This document shows positions 1 through 7,310 of a stretch of 14,216 bases of DNA, piece after piece. Position 1 is the stretch's first letter; every line of letters begins with the position of its first letter. The position numbers were made by a program, and so were the translations under genes. Source of the stretch: an uncultured Pseudomonadota bacterium (GTDB lineage: Bacteria > Myxococcota > UBA796); assembly GCA_913040875.1 (NCBI GenBank), contig CAJWHX010000042.1, positions 1 to 14,216 on the forward strand, in the 5' to 3' direction. The notes under the pieces are model-generated. The model saw only the letters and a list, made by a program, of their open reading frames with translations, was not told where the DNA came from and ran no database searches.

Positions 1-344
1 GTTTTCAATTCAAAAGTTGCGTCGATGATGTAGGTTGCAGATGGAAGATAAACGGTGTCTCCAGAGTTCGCTGCTGCAATTGCATCCATGATGGTTTCAT
101 AGGTCGATGCATCAATAATGGTTCCTGTTGTAGGTTCTTCTCCAGTGTCGGAAGCCGTATCCGTCGCAGAATCTATTGGATCGAGTCCAGTATCGGTATC
201 ATACGGCGTATCTATCTCAGAATCTGTTTCAGGATCTGTCGTCTCAGTGGTGCCAGGATCCAACTCTGAAGTGTCTAGATTTGGCTTTGGATCAACAGTG
301 CATCCGTATAAAAGTAGAAGACCAAGTATTGTACAGTTTCGCAT
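1..344 (-). CDS. Lipoprotein with Asp/Thr-rich linker, probable beta-helix domain (partial, C-terminus off the left edge)
   Basis: Reading the minus strand from ATG at 344-342 gives 114 codons that remain open at base 1, so the C-terminal part lies outside the window. The N-terminus is a lipoprotein signal peptide: Arg2, a hydrophobic core, and lipobox LYGC with Cys15 as the predicted lipidated residue. Residues 16-73 form a low-complexity Asp/Thr/Ser/Glu/Pro linker. From about residue 74 the sequence changes to a folded pattern (DASTYETIMDAIAAANSGDT, then VYLPSATY). This resembles the first rung of right-handed parallel beta-helix (pectate-lyase-like or NosD-like) surface proteins, whose usual opening is a TIxxAIxxAxxGDTVxLxxGTY pattern. 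A GAGG Shine-Dalgarno element lies five bases before the ATG. It is divergent from the Kazal-like lipoprotein gene. The lipoprotein call is firm; the beta-helix call rests on about 40 residues. Confidence 0.8.
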   Translation of the reverse strand, partial: MRNCTILGLLLLYGCTVDPKPNLDTSELDPGTTETTDPETDSEIDTPYDTDTGLDPIDSATDTASDTGEEPTTGTIIDASTYETIMDAIAAANSGDTVYLPSATYIIDATFELK

Positions 345-500
345 GTTTTCCTCATGTAAAAATAGCAGTCTAGCACATCGTCATGTTGATGTAGACAAGA
401 CATTGCAATCAAGAACAGCCAAAGTAATTATGTACAGACCGGTTTAGAATACGTATTAAAGTTCCGATGCGATACATAAAATAAACAATGAAGGTGGAAT

Positions 501-713
501 ATGAAAAATTGTCTATTGTTATTTGTGATTGGGCTTGGTGGTTTGATAGGATGTTCTGAAAGGGGGGAGTGTGTTGCTGAACTTATTGAATCTTGTCCTG
601 TAACCTTCAACATCGATTATGTATGTGGTTGTGATGATGTAACGTACGTAAATCCATCGGAGGCTGAGTGCCATCAAATTTATACGTATACTGAAGGTGA
701 ATGTGAAGAATAG
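501..713 (+). CDS. Small Cys-rich lipoprotein with Kazal-like domain
   Basis: This 70-aa protein has a lipoprotein signal peptide: Lys2, a hydrophobic stretch, and lipobox LIGC with Cys18. The mature part holds exactly six further cysteines (24, 32, 42, 44, 57, 68). The core VCGCDDVTY followed by an AEC and a final GEC is the signature of bacterial Kazal-type serine-protease-inhibitor domains, whose usual core is VCGCDGxTYxNxCxAxC. A clear AAGGTGG ribosome site sits at 491-497. The domain is very short and the spacing around the third to fifth cysteines is only Kazal-like, so inhibitory activity is inferred. It would be membrane-anchored and face the periplasm or cell surface. Its neighbours are a divergent lipoprotein gene and a downstream MATE gene 72 bases away. 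Alternative: a generic disulfide-rich lipoprotein with no inhibitor role. Confidence 0.75.
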   Translation: MKNCLLLFVIGLGGLIGCSERGECVAELIESCPVTFNIDYVCGCDDVTYVNPSEAECHQIYTYTEGECEE

Positions 714-785
714 ATTTTGAACCATCTGTGAAGAACTGAAATATTCTATGACCGATACTCCGCTAACAATTCATATGGAGATTGC

Positions 786-2105
786 ATGAACGAAGAAAGA
801 CGAGCTCTCTGGGCGTTGGCTTGGCCAGTGATAATGACCAACGGTGCCATGATGAGCTTGGGGGTGGTGGATATGATCATGGTGGGTCGATTGGGCCCAA
901 TCGCCATTGCGTCTCTTTCGGTATCGGTCACATGGATGTTTGCCATCGGTGTATTTGGAAGAAATATACCTGCGGGTGTTGAACCGTTGGTTTCTCAAGC
1001 AGCAGGTGAAAAGCAAACTGAAATTCGGTCGGAATTGTTTCAACACCTTCTACGGTTGATGGTGATGATCTTAATTCCACAAGCATTCTTCTACTTGAAT
1101 GCGGAGAGTGGTTTGCTGCTCTTTGGTCAGCAACCAGAGGTAGCCTCCTTGGCTGGATCCTATTGCTCTGTTCTCGCACTGGCTGTACCGGCGGAATTGT
1201 CATTTGTCTATGCGATGCGATTCTTTCAGGCGATGGAGAAGGTTCAGAGTGCTACGATTTCGGTTGTTGTCGCCAATATACTCAACGTCATTGCCAATTA
1301 CATTTTCATTTTCCACTTTGATCTTGGAGTGGTCGGTTCCGCATGGGCAAGCTGTATATCAACCTATGGGATGTGTTTCATTCTACTGTGGCGCTTGAGA
1401 GCGGAGATACATATCTTTTGTGCCAAATATTATACGTACTCCTCCAAAATTCTTTATCGAATCTGGAAACTGGGTTGGCCCACTGGACTGCAGTTTTCTC
1501 TTGAGGTGTGGGGGTTTGTACTGTCGGTCTTGTTTGCCGGTTGGATTGGTACGGAGAGTCAAGCCGCGCATGCAATTGTGCTGAATATAGCCAGCTGTTG
1601 TTTTATGGTTCCGTTGGGCTTGTCTATTGCAGCCGCCACTCGAGTGGGGAAGATGATTGGCACGGGTGGGGATTGGAAGAATGCGGTTTGGCAGTCCCTA
1701 TTGACCATGTTTATGGTGGAGGGGTGTTTGATCCTACTATTGGTGGTGGGGGCTCATTGGTGGCCGCGTATCTATACTGACGACCCAGCCTTGATGGAAA
1801 TAGTGGTACCATTGATGTATCTGTGCGCCTGTTTTCAGGTCTTTGATGGATCTCAGGTGGTTGGACTTGGGATTTTACGCGGGATGGGGGATGTTCGAGT
1901 ACCCCTCATCTTTCATTTGGTTGCCTATTGGATTATTGGGATGCCGCTGGCTCTATTTTTGGCCTTTACCATGGGGTATGGTGTTGCTGGAATTTGGATG
2001 GGATTGTCCACGGCTCTGGCAGTGATATCTATCTTATGTGGTTTGCGGATTGTTTTTTGGTGGCGCAGAGGAGTACAGTCATTGTACTCCTCTGAATCCG
2101 TGTAG
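786..2105 (+). CDS. MATE family multidrug/toxin efflux transporter
   Basis: The 439-aa product is nearly all hydrophobic segments, consistent with the twelve transmembrane helices and usual 440-460 aa length of MATE (NorM/DinF-type) cation-coupled antiporters of the inner membrane. The first helix shows the family pattern: Pro14, then VVDMIMVGRLG with Asp29 placed like the conserved cation-coupling Asp of NorM proteins. GRNIPAG...LVSQAAGE follows in the first loop. The second repeat and C-terminus carry GMGDVRVP, the MPLALFLAFTMGYGVAGIWMG stretch and a basic tail. GGAG at 777-780 supports the ATG at 786. Drug or toxin export is the family role; the substrate cannot be read from sequence. The last codons overlap a perfect 11-bp hairpin, listed separately. 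Confidence 0.93.
   Translation: MNEERRALWALAWPVIMTNGAMMSLGVVDMIMVGRLGPIAIASLSVSVTWMFAIGVFGRNIPAGVEPLVSQAAGEKQTEIRSELFQHLLRLMVMILIPQAFFYLNAESGLLLFGQQPEVASLAGSYCSVLALAVPAELSFVYAMRFFQAMEKVQSATISVVVANILNVIANYIFIFHFDLGVVGSAWASCISTYGMCFILLWRLRAEIHIFCAKYYTYSSKILYRIWKLGWPTGLQFSLEVWGFVLSVLFAGWIGTESQAAHAIVLNIASCCFMVPLGLSIAAATRVGKMIGTGGDWKNAVWQSLLTMFMVEGCLILLLVVGAHWWPRIYTDDPALMEIVVPLMYLCACFQVFDGSQVVGLGILRGMGDVRVPLIFHLVAYWIIGMPLALFLAFTMGYGVAGIWMGLSTALAVISILCGLRIVFWWRRGVQSLYSSESV
2066..2094 (+). terminator. Perfect 11-bp hairpin at the 3' end of the MATE gene
   Basis: CAGAGGAGTAC (2066-2076) and GTACTCCTCTG (2084-2094) are exact reverse complements with a 7-base loop. The structure ends about ten bases before the MATE stop codon. 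There is no T-tract after it, so it does not look like a standard intrinsic terminator. It may instead protect the mRNA 3' end, cause partial attenuation, or bind a protein. That it is a hairpin is seen directly; the role is inferred. Confidence 0.4.
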
Positions 2106-2156
2106 GTCGTACTGTAAGTTATAGGAATGATAGAAGGCAGTACCGCTAAAGAACAC

Positions 2157-2206
2157 GGTCAACTGTACATAGACTTTGGTTGACCATACTACACCTCAAA
2201 TATCAT
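2157..2206 (+). promoter_or_regulatory. Possible promoter with overlapping inverted repeat upstream of the 207-aa exported protein
   Basis: TTGACC (2180-2185) and TATCAT (2201-2206) each match the sigma70 hexamers at five of six positions, but the spacer is only 15 bases. The -35-like box overlaps the right arm of an inverted repeat, GGTCAAC (2157-2163) / GTTGACC (2179-2185). That arrangement would suit a repressor operator. Both signals are weak alone; the overlap is what makes them worth noting. Confidence 0.28.
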
Positions 2207-2237
2207 CAACACAGAACCCAAATCACATGGAGCACCC

Positions 2238-2861
2238 ATGAAATCTATCTTTGTCCGAACGATGTCACTGTTACTGGGTTGTTTGCTGTTATCCGAGAGA
2301 GATGCCGTTGCTGACAATGCTGGTGCACCATCGTTCCTAAGCATATCGACCGATTCATTGACATGGGCCATTGATGGATATTCGATCATTGGTACTTATG
2401 AGGTTCATAAAGTTCCATTTATTCGTTTTCATTTGGAGGCTTTTGGCATTGACATTCCCGAGTCATTAATAGATAGTTATGAACCAAATTATGGCGAAGA
2501 GTGGCAACGAAGAATTGATGGGGGATTGATGCTGAGTGCTGACTATCACCCATTTAAAAGTGTACGAGGTTTTCACGTTGGTGGCGGGTTTAACATTCAG
2601 CGTTCAACAGTTTCTAGAGGCGGTACAGAGACTTCACAGTTCGCAACATTCGAACCGATTATTCGAACTGGATTTCAATGGTATCCCTTTAATCAAGGAT
2701 TGTTCATCACACCCTATTTTGTACTCGGAATCCCGATTCATCTGAATGAACCAGAGGCGATTGGTGGAGAACGATATGAAGAGGCAGCCATTCTTCCAGT
2801 GGGTTCTGTTCAAGTCGGGTGGCGATTTCCACTTCGTCAAATGGATGAGGGAGATCAATAG
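2238..2861 (+). CDS. Exported beta-rich protein, probably outer-membrane or periplasmic
   Basis: This 207-aa protein has an N-terminal signal peptide with Lys2 and Arg7, a leucine-rich core at residues 9-18, and a likely cleavage after Ala-Val-Ala25. The mature part has alternating polar/hydrophobic stretches separated by Gly/Asn/Pro turns (for example GGLMLSADYHPF, FHVGGGFNIQ, IIRTGFQWYPF, ITPYFVLGIPIHL, VQVGWRFPL). Such a pattern is typical of small outer-membrane beta-barrels. Against a standard barrel, the chain continues nine hydrophilic residues past the last strand instead of ending in an aromatic residue. I do not recognise a named family. GGAG at 2228-2231 supports the ATG. It lies 132 bases after the MATE gene, with a possible promoter of its own, and 150 bases before the S9 peptidase gene. 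Confidence 0.75.
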   Translation: MKSIFVRTMSLLLGCLLLSERDAVADNAGAPSFLSISTDSLTWAIDGYSIIGTYEVHKVPFIRFHLEAFGIDIPESLIDSYEPNYGEEWQRRIDGGLMLSADYHPFKSVRGFHVGGGFNIQRSTVSRGGTETSQFATFEPIIRTGFQWYPFNQGLFITPYFVLGIPIHLNEPEAIGGERYEEAAILPVGSVQVGWRFPLRQMDEGDQ

Positions 2862-2977
2862 GGGGTACTGCATCATTGATTGCCTATGAATATTGATGTT
2901 CTATGAATAATATCAGATATATTTCTCCTAAATAAGTGAGAACTTCAATTTTCAATCTCGTACAACTGTTGATATAG

Positions 2978-3006
2978 TACCCCATATTCACTTTAATATC
3001 GGGGTA
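2978..3006 (+). promoter_or_regulatory. Bulged hairpin covering the Shine-Dalgarno region of the S9 peptidase gene
   Basis: TACCCC (2978-2983) pairs with GGGGTA (3001-3006), and ATAT (2984-2987) pairs with ATAT (2996-2999). One base, C3000, is bulged and the loop has eight bases. The run GGGG at 3001-3004 is the only Shine-Dalgarno-like element before the GTG start at 3012, so the folded form would hide it. This suggests translational control, for example by temperature or a ligand. No experimental basis is available from sequence alone. Confidence 0.35.
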
Positions 3007-3011
3007 ATATT

Positions 3012-4877
3012 GTGTCGCAGAACAAAGCATTCGGTTTATGGAACAGCTCTCTAACGCCGAGCATGATGGCTAAAAACATTCAATTTGCAGACATAGCGTG
3101 GTCTGGAGACAACTTGATTTGGAAACAACAAAGTTCTGCTTTTGGAACGTTGTTTTCTCAAAAGCGAGGGCAGGCACCAATCATTTTAAATACCAAAGTC
3201 AGTGCTCAAGGGACTGTTGGATATGGAGGAGGCTCTTTTGGGGTAACCAATGACAGGGTATTCTTTTGCGGAAAAGATGGACGATTGTATGCCATGGAGA
3301 TTGAGGAAGGGTTTGAACAAGCCATAACCCCAAAGTATGGTGGACTTGCAGCGCCAACTCCAAGTCCCGACGGCGACTGGGTGATGTACATACACACCTA
3401 TGAAGACAAGGATTGCATTGCGATCGTAGACGCCAATGGAGATAAATGGCCAATCAAACTAGTTAGCGGCGCCGATTTTTACATGCAGCCCACATGGAGT
3501 CCAGATGGAAAGACCATTGCATGGGTGTCTTGGGATCATCCGGATATGCCTTGGGACAGAGCTCGAGTTGAAATGGCGACCATACAATTTGATGGTGGTT
3601 TTCCGCAGATTAGTCCGACAGCTGTCTTGGTCAGTGGAGAGTTTAGTGCACAACAACCAGAGTTTTCTCCGTCAGGTAAGTACCTTGCCTACCTCAGTGA
3701 TGAACAGGGTTTCCTGCAGTTGTACGTCCGTAATCTAGAAACCGGTGAAGTTCAACGGATGGATTCCAGCGAGAATGACTTTGGGGATCCTGCGTGGACA
3801 CAAGGTCAGCGAAATTATAGTTGGCATTCTACAAGAGATGAATTGTTCGCAATCAAAAGAACAGAAGGGAGCCACACAATATTTCACTATCTGTTGGATG
3901 GAACAAAAGCCCAAATCTTGACAGATGTTGATTACACCGTACTCGCACAGCTTACTGTTTCGAGATCTGGTCACCTCGCAATGATTGCTTCTGCCAGTAA
4001 TATTCCGTCAAGGATTGTTTCTTTTGAGGACAACAAAGAAGGTATTCGAGCGTACTCGATCCCAGAACGCATTCAGTCTGGCGAGTACTCATCCGGTCAG
4101 CCGATATCTTGGTTGGATCCTAAGACCGAAACTCGAATATTTGGAATTTATTATGCTCCCAAAAACAAGGCATTTACGAGCGATGGGCTTCCACCAACTG
4201 TAATCAGCGTACACGGTGGACCAACATCGCAAAGCGACACTCGATTTAATATTAAAGCCCAGTTTTTCTCTCAGAGAGGCTTTGGAGTATTGGAACTCAA
4301 TTATAGAGGCAGTACGGGGTATGGCCGAGAATACATGCGTAGTCTACGTGGCAATTGGGGTGAATTTGATGTTGAAGATGCTGTTAGTGCCGCGCAACAT
4401 CTGGTCGAGAAGGGCTTGGCTCATCCTGAAAAGGTTGCCATTATGGGAGGTAGTGCAGGTGGGTATACAGTCCTTCAAGCTCTCACTGATCGTCCGGGTG
4501 TCTTTGGTGCAGGAGTCTGTTTGTTCGGAGTGTCCAATCTATTTACACTGGATCAAGGAACGCACAAGTTCGAGTCAGAGTACTTGACTGGCTTACTAGG
4601 GGCACTTCCGGAAGCGTCTGAGAAATGGAGAACACGCTCACCGCTGCGCAAAGTGCATCAAATAGAAGATCCTCTGGTCATTTTCCATGGTGCCGAGGAT
4701 AAAGTAGTACCAATTGATCAGGCAGATCAGATTGTGGGTATTTTGAAAGAACAATCTAAAGACATCGTTTATCATACCTATCCAAACGAAGGGCATGGCT
4801 GGAGACATCCAGAAAACATTGAGCATTTTTATCAAGAGACATTGAACTTTTTGATCGAGCGAATCGTCCTCAATTAG
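3012..4877 (+). CDS. S9 family (prolyl oligopeptidase-like) serine peptidase
   Basis: This 621-aa protein has the two-part S9 layout. Residues about 40-370 form a beta-propeller with PD40-type repeats (SPDGDWVMY, SPDGKTIAW, SPSGKYLAY). The C-terminal alpha/beta-hydrolase domain contains HGGP, then LNYRGSTGYGREY. The catalytic triad is visible: Ser481 in GGSAGGY, Asp563 in HGAEDKVVP and His595 in EGHGW. S9 enzymes cleave oligopeptides, often after Pro or by releasing acylated or N-terminal residues; the exact specificity (DPP-like or acylaminoacyl-peptidase-like) is not readable. No signal peptide is present, so it is probably cytoplasmic. The GTG at 3012 was chosen because the following FGLWNSSLTPSMMAKN aligns with the usual N-terminus of this family. 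Its Shine-Dalgarno is weak and lies in a hairpin. The gene is convergent with the metallopeptidase lipoprotein gene, 19 bases away. Confidence 0.93.
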   Translation: MSQNKAFGLWNSSLTPSMMAKNIQFADIAWSGDNLIWKQQSSAFGTLFSQKRGQAPIILNTKVSAQGTVGYGGGSFGVTNDRVFFCGKDGRLYAMEIEEGFEQAITPKYGGLAAPTPSPDGDWVMYIHTYEDKDCIAIVDANGDKWPIKLVSGADFYMQPTWSPDGKTIAWVSWDHPDMPWDRARVEMATIQFDGGFPQISPTAVLVSGEFSAQQPEFSPSGKYLAYLSDEQGFLQLYVRNLETGEVQRMDSSENDFGDPAWTQGQRNYSWHSTRDELFAIKRTEGSHTIFHYLLDGTKAQILTDVDYTVLAQLTVSRSGHLAMIASASNIPSRIVSFEDNKEGIRAYSIPERIQSGEYSSGQPISWLDPKTETRIFGIYYAPKNKAFTSDGLPPTVISVHGGPTSQSDTRFNIKAQFFSQRGFGVLELNYRGSTGYGREYMRSLRGNWGEFDVEDAVSAAQHLVEKGLAHPEKVAIMGGSAGGYTVLQALTDRPGVFGAGVCLFGVSNLFTLDQGTHKFESEYLTGLLGALPEASEKWRTRSPLRKVHQIEDPLVIFHGAEDKVVPIDQADQIVGILKEQSKDIVYHTYPNEGHGWRHPENIEHFYQETLNFLIERIVLN

Positions 4878-4896
4878 TATCGTATGATCGATGATT

Positions 4897-5934
4897 CTAT
4901 CGAAGGATCTCTAACAGTCGGTCCTTGTCTTCCTGTTGTAAGAAGACCTCAAATTCATCGATCGTCGTACGGTAGTCTTGACCAAATCGCGCTGTGAAGT
5001 TCTCCGAAAAGGACAGTTGATGGGCGTTTTGATAAAAGTCAAAGATGCTTTGTTGACCGTGAGAGTCAACCAAGTATGCGACCAGCCACGATCCTAGGTG
5101 ATACCCCAAATGCCCATTGTCATCAAAGGTGATGTTGTACAACTTGGTGTCATGGTCAACGTATTCATTGATGACATAGGCTTCCGAACTACCCTCGTGA
5201 TAGCCAATTTTATTTCGCATCTCATTTTCAAAATAATTCTCATCGACACCATCTTGCAAGCTGTATTCATACACCGCCATATATTCGGCAGTCCCTTCAC
5301 TCCACCACGGTACATGGTTGTTGTGGTCGCCCGAAAGTCGGCCCATAATCTCTTCCGAGATGTTGTAATCTGTTTCGTTGTGTTGAGAGAGCTGATAGAT
5401 GTGAAAAGCTTCGTGAAAGACAACTTTCTTGTAGTCTTCTTCAACTGGACTGGGGTTCTTCGCCGCCATGATCATCAAATGATAGCCATCGTTCTGCCTA
5501 GAGGAAGCAATCCCAGCACCGCCGTTGGTGACGTACTCTGTAAACAAGCAGATGCCATTTTCGCAATTGGGATCGACGTAGTTGCATCTCGAGTATTCTA
5601 CACTGACCGGATGATTCTCATTTAAATGGTCACAGTACTGTTCTTCCAATTCAACGGTTGCCTCCATATCTTCACCGACAAGAACCAAATAAATCGGTGA
5701 GTAAAGGTCGTTTTCCCAGCCAAAGGTGTCTTCGGTAAACCAAATGTCCTGCGCCATTTCGAGCCATAATACGGTGTTGTCAATCGTGGATTTCTCAACG
5801 TCCGATGCTGCAAAGACAACGATCGAATCATCGGGTTCTTCTATGGAAATGATGTCGTCTTGATCTGAATCAGAGGTGTCTTTGGTGGAATCGCCCCCAC
5901 AAGAGATGGCGAAGAGTGCAAATAGTACGGTCAT
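4897..5934 (-). CDS. Lipoprotein with HExxH zinc-metallopeptidase signature (gluzincin-like)
   Basis: The 345-aa product starts at ATG 5934-5932, preceded by AGGAG eight bases upstream. A short hydrophobic segment ends in the lipobox AISC with Cys12. An Asp/Ser/Thr linker (about residues 15-37) precedes the folded domain. The active-site helix FHEAFHIYQ gives zinc ligands His174 and His178 and catalytic Glu175. The downstream WWSEGTAEY supplies a probable third ligand Glu213, the layout of gluzincin families such as peptidase MA-like. The later GYHLGSWLVAYLVDSHG also fits that fold. Four more cysteines (101, 117, 124, 129) could form disulfides. The signal peptide from this start has no basic residue. 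An in-frame ATG at 6012 would add 26 residues including Lys2 and an Arg, but it lacks a Shine-Dalgarno. Likely an envelope-anchored peptidase; substrate unknown. Confidence 0.85.
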   Translation of the reverse strand: MTVLFALFAISCGGDSTKDTSDSDQDDIISIEEPDDSIVVFAASDVEKSTIDNTVLWLEMAQDIWFTEDTFGWENDLYSPIYLVLVGEDMEATVELEEQYCDHLNENHPVSVEYSRCNYVDPNCENGICLFTEYVTNGGAGIASSRQNDGYHLMIMAAKNPSPVEEDYKKVVFHEAFHIYQLSQHNETDYNISEEIMGRLSGDHNNHVPWWSEGTAEYMAVYEYSLQDGVDENYFENEMRNKIGYHEGSSEAYVINEYVDHDTKLYNITFDDNGHLGYHLGSWLVAYLVDSHGQQSIFDFYQNAHQLSFSENFTARFGQDYRTTIDEFEVFLQQEDKDRLLEILR

Positions 5935-6118
5935 TGATACGCTCCTGAAGAATTCAATGGCAATAGTATGTATTAAGATACCGCTGTAGATTCCAGAACT
6001 CAACTGTTTCATTTCGGGGTTTCAATCTGAAATTGTTGTCACTTCAAGTAATCATTCCCTTTTTACAGAAGAATGTAGGTTTATTTTTTTGTATACTGAT
6101 GGGGTAAGTGAGGGCAAT

Positions 6119-7108
6119 ATGACTTGGGATTATAATTTTGTGCGGGTGCCGAAAGAGTCGTGGACAGATCTACCACTTGAAGACTTGGCTATGAAGTACG
6201 ACACGGTAGAAGAACACGGTTGGTACGACAACCTGATACCGACCGTACAAACTGTTTTAGATGCACACAGTCCAGATGATTTGATCATCGACTATTCTGG
6301 AGGGACAGGTATTCTAGTCGATCGTTTGGTCCGAGATACTCGTCCATCACCAAATGTGTTGATAGTAGATTCCTCACCGAAATTTCTTCGTTTGGCACTG
6401 GAAAAGAACAAAGACAATGCAAAGATTGGGTTTCGGTTAATTCAATACCTTCGTGAACAACGTCGTCTTCAGTTTATGGAAGAGGTTTTGCCTGCTTCCT
6501 TTTACGAGCGAAAAGCAGATGGTCTCGTGTCTACCAATGCCATTCACCTGTATTATCAGCTGCCTGAAACCCTTCGTTCTTGGAAAGAGGCGTTGAAACC
6601 TGGAGCACGGGTGCATATTCAGTCAGGAAACATTCGAAATCCAGATGCCGATCCGGATGTGTGGATCATTGATGAAACCGTCGAAGCGATTCATCGTACG
6701 GCGATGGAAATGGTGCGTACGCAGTCAGAGTATGCCGCGTTGCGACCGTTGCTTGACAACAAGGAATACATGAGCGCACACGACTCCTTGCGAAAGAAGT
6801 ATTTTCTCCCAGTTCGTCCGCGTTCATTTTACACAGACACGTTGACTGCAGCCGGGTTTGAGGAGATGGATACGTCTCATTCCTACATCGATGCTCGTGT
6901 CGATCAATGGTATGAGTTTTTGGTCGTGTACCATGAAGGGGTTCTTGGATGGGTCGGCGGTGCTGCGAAGATTACAAAGAAATCAGCCTTTGAAGAAGAC
7001 ATTGCACTTCGAAAAGATTTGATGTGGAAAGCGATGCAGACCTTGTTCAAAGGAGAAGAAACCTTTCAAACTGTGTGGACATACATGAACTTTCGGAATG
7101 GGGCTTGA
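6119..7108 (+). CDS. Class I SAM-dependent methyltransferase of unknown substrate
   Basis: This 329-aa protein shows a Rossmann-type methyltransferase core. Motif I is LIIDYSGGTG at residues 55-64, the second strand NVLIVDSS ends in acidic Asp84, the expected SAM ribose contact, and ADGLVSTNAIHLYY (133-146) is the motif IV region. Then LKPGARVHIQSGNI (159-172) matches the post-motif strand seen in ubiquinone/menaquinone-type and small-molecule methyltransferases. About 150 further residues, rich in charged and aromatic residues, have no motif I recognise. The ATG at 6119 is preferred over an upstream in-frame TTG at 6089, because GAGGG lies at 6110-6114. TATACT at 6092-6097 could be a -10 box, but no good -35 accompanies it. 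The gene is divergent from the metallopeptidase lipoprotein. The substrate could be a small molecule, lipid or protein. Confidence 0.85.
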   Translation: MTWDYNFVRVPKESWTDLPLEDLAMKYDTVEEHGWYDNLIPTVQTVLDAHSPDDLIIDYSGGTGILVDRLVRDTRPSPNVLIVDSSPKFLRLALEKNKDNAKIGFRLIQYLREQRRLQFMEEVLPASFYERKADGLVSTNAIHLYYQLPETLRSWKEALKPGARVHIQSGNIRNPDADPDVWIIDETVEAIHRTAMEMVRTQSEYAALRPLLDNKEYMSAHDSLRKKYFLPVRPRSFYTDTLTAAGFEEMDTSHSYIDARVDQWYEFLVVYHEGVLGWVGGAAKITKKSAFEEDIALRKDLMWKAMQTLFKGEETFQTVWTYMNFRNGA

Positions 7109-7116
7109 TACCGTAC

Positions 7117-7275
7117 ATGTTCGCTGTATTACTTATGTCTAACTTTGGTTGTTCTGAAAAGGCGAAGGATACTTAAGACGAGATCACATCTGAATCAATT
7201 CACAACACATGTTATACGAATAGAGTACCTTTTACATGGGTTGAAAGAGTAGATAGCAAATCATCTGTTTTCTGA
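7117..7275 (+). pseudogene. Possible decayed small lipoprotein interrupted by a stop codon
   Basis: ATG at 7117 opens a 19-residue frame, MFAVLLMSNFGCSEKAKDT, which looks like a lipoprotein signal peptide with lipobox NFGC and a hydrophilic start of the mature chain. TAA at 7174-7176 stops it. The same frame then continues for 32 more codons (DEITSESIHN... to ...VDSKSSVF) until TGA at 7273-7275. One substitution, such as CAA or AAA to TAA, would explain the break. The start is eight bases after the methyltransferase stop, and only a distant GGGG serves as a ribosome site. Alternatives are a real 19-aa peptide or chance; the resemblance to the intact lipoproteins nearby favours a relic. Confidence 0.4.
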
Positions 7276-7310
7276 ATATATGAGTTCGTCTTACTAACTA
7301 TGGAGATGGA

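Noticed and set aside
118..447. Plus-strand frame of 109 codons at the left edge
   Set aside because: It is antisense to the lipoprotein gene, repeats Ser/Val because of the Asp/Thr linker codons, and has no ribosome site.
2884..2909. Direct repeat CTATGAATA, two copies 17 bases apart
   Set aside because: Only two short A+T-rich copies, so chance is likely.
5098..5625. Plus-strand frame of 175 codons inside the metallopeptidase gene
   Set aside because: The minus frame carries HExxH, WSEG and a lipobox; the plus frame shows no family motif and is a shadow.
5935..6012. Upstream ATG at 6012 for the metallopeptidase lipoprotein
   Set aside because: No Shine-Dalgarno precedes it, while AGGAG precedes the ATG at 5934. 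It is kept as an alternative because it would supply a basic n-region.
6089..6118. TTG start for the methyltransferase, adding ten residues
   Set aside because: The ATG at 6119 has GAGGG just before it, while the TTG follows a T-rich stretch without a ribosome site.
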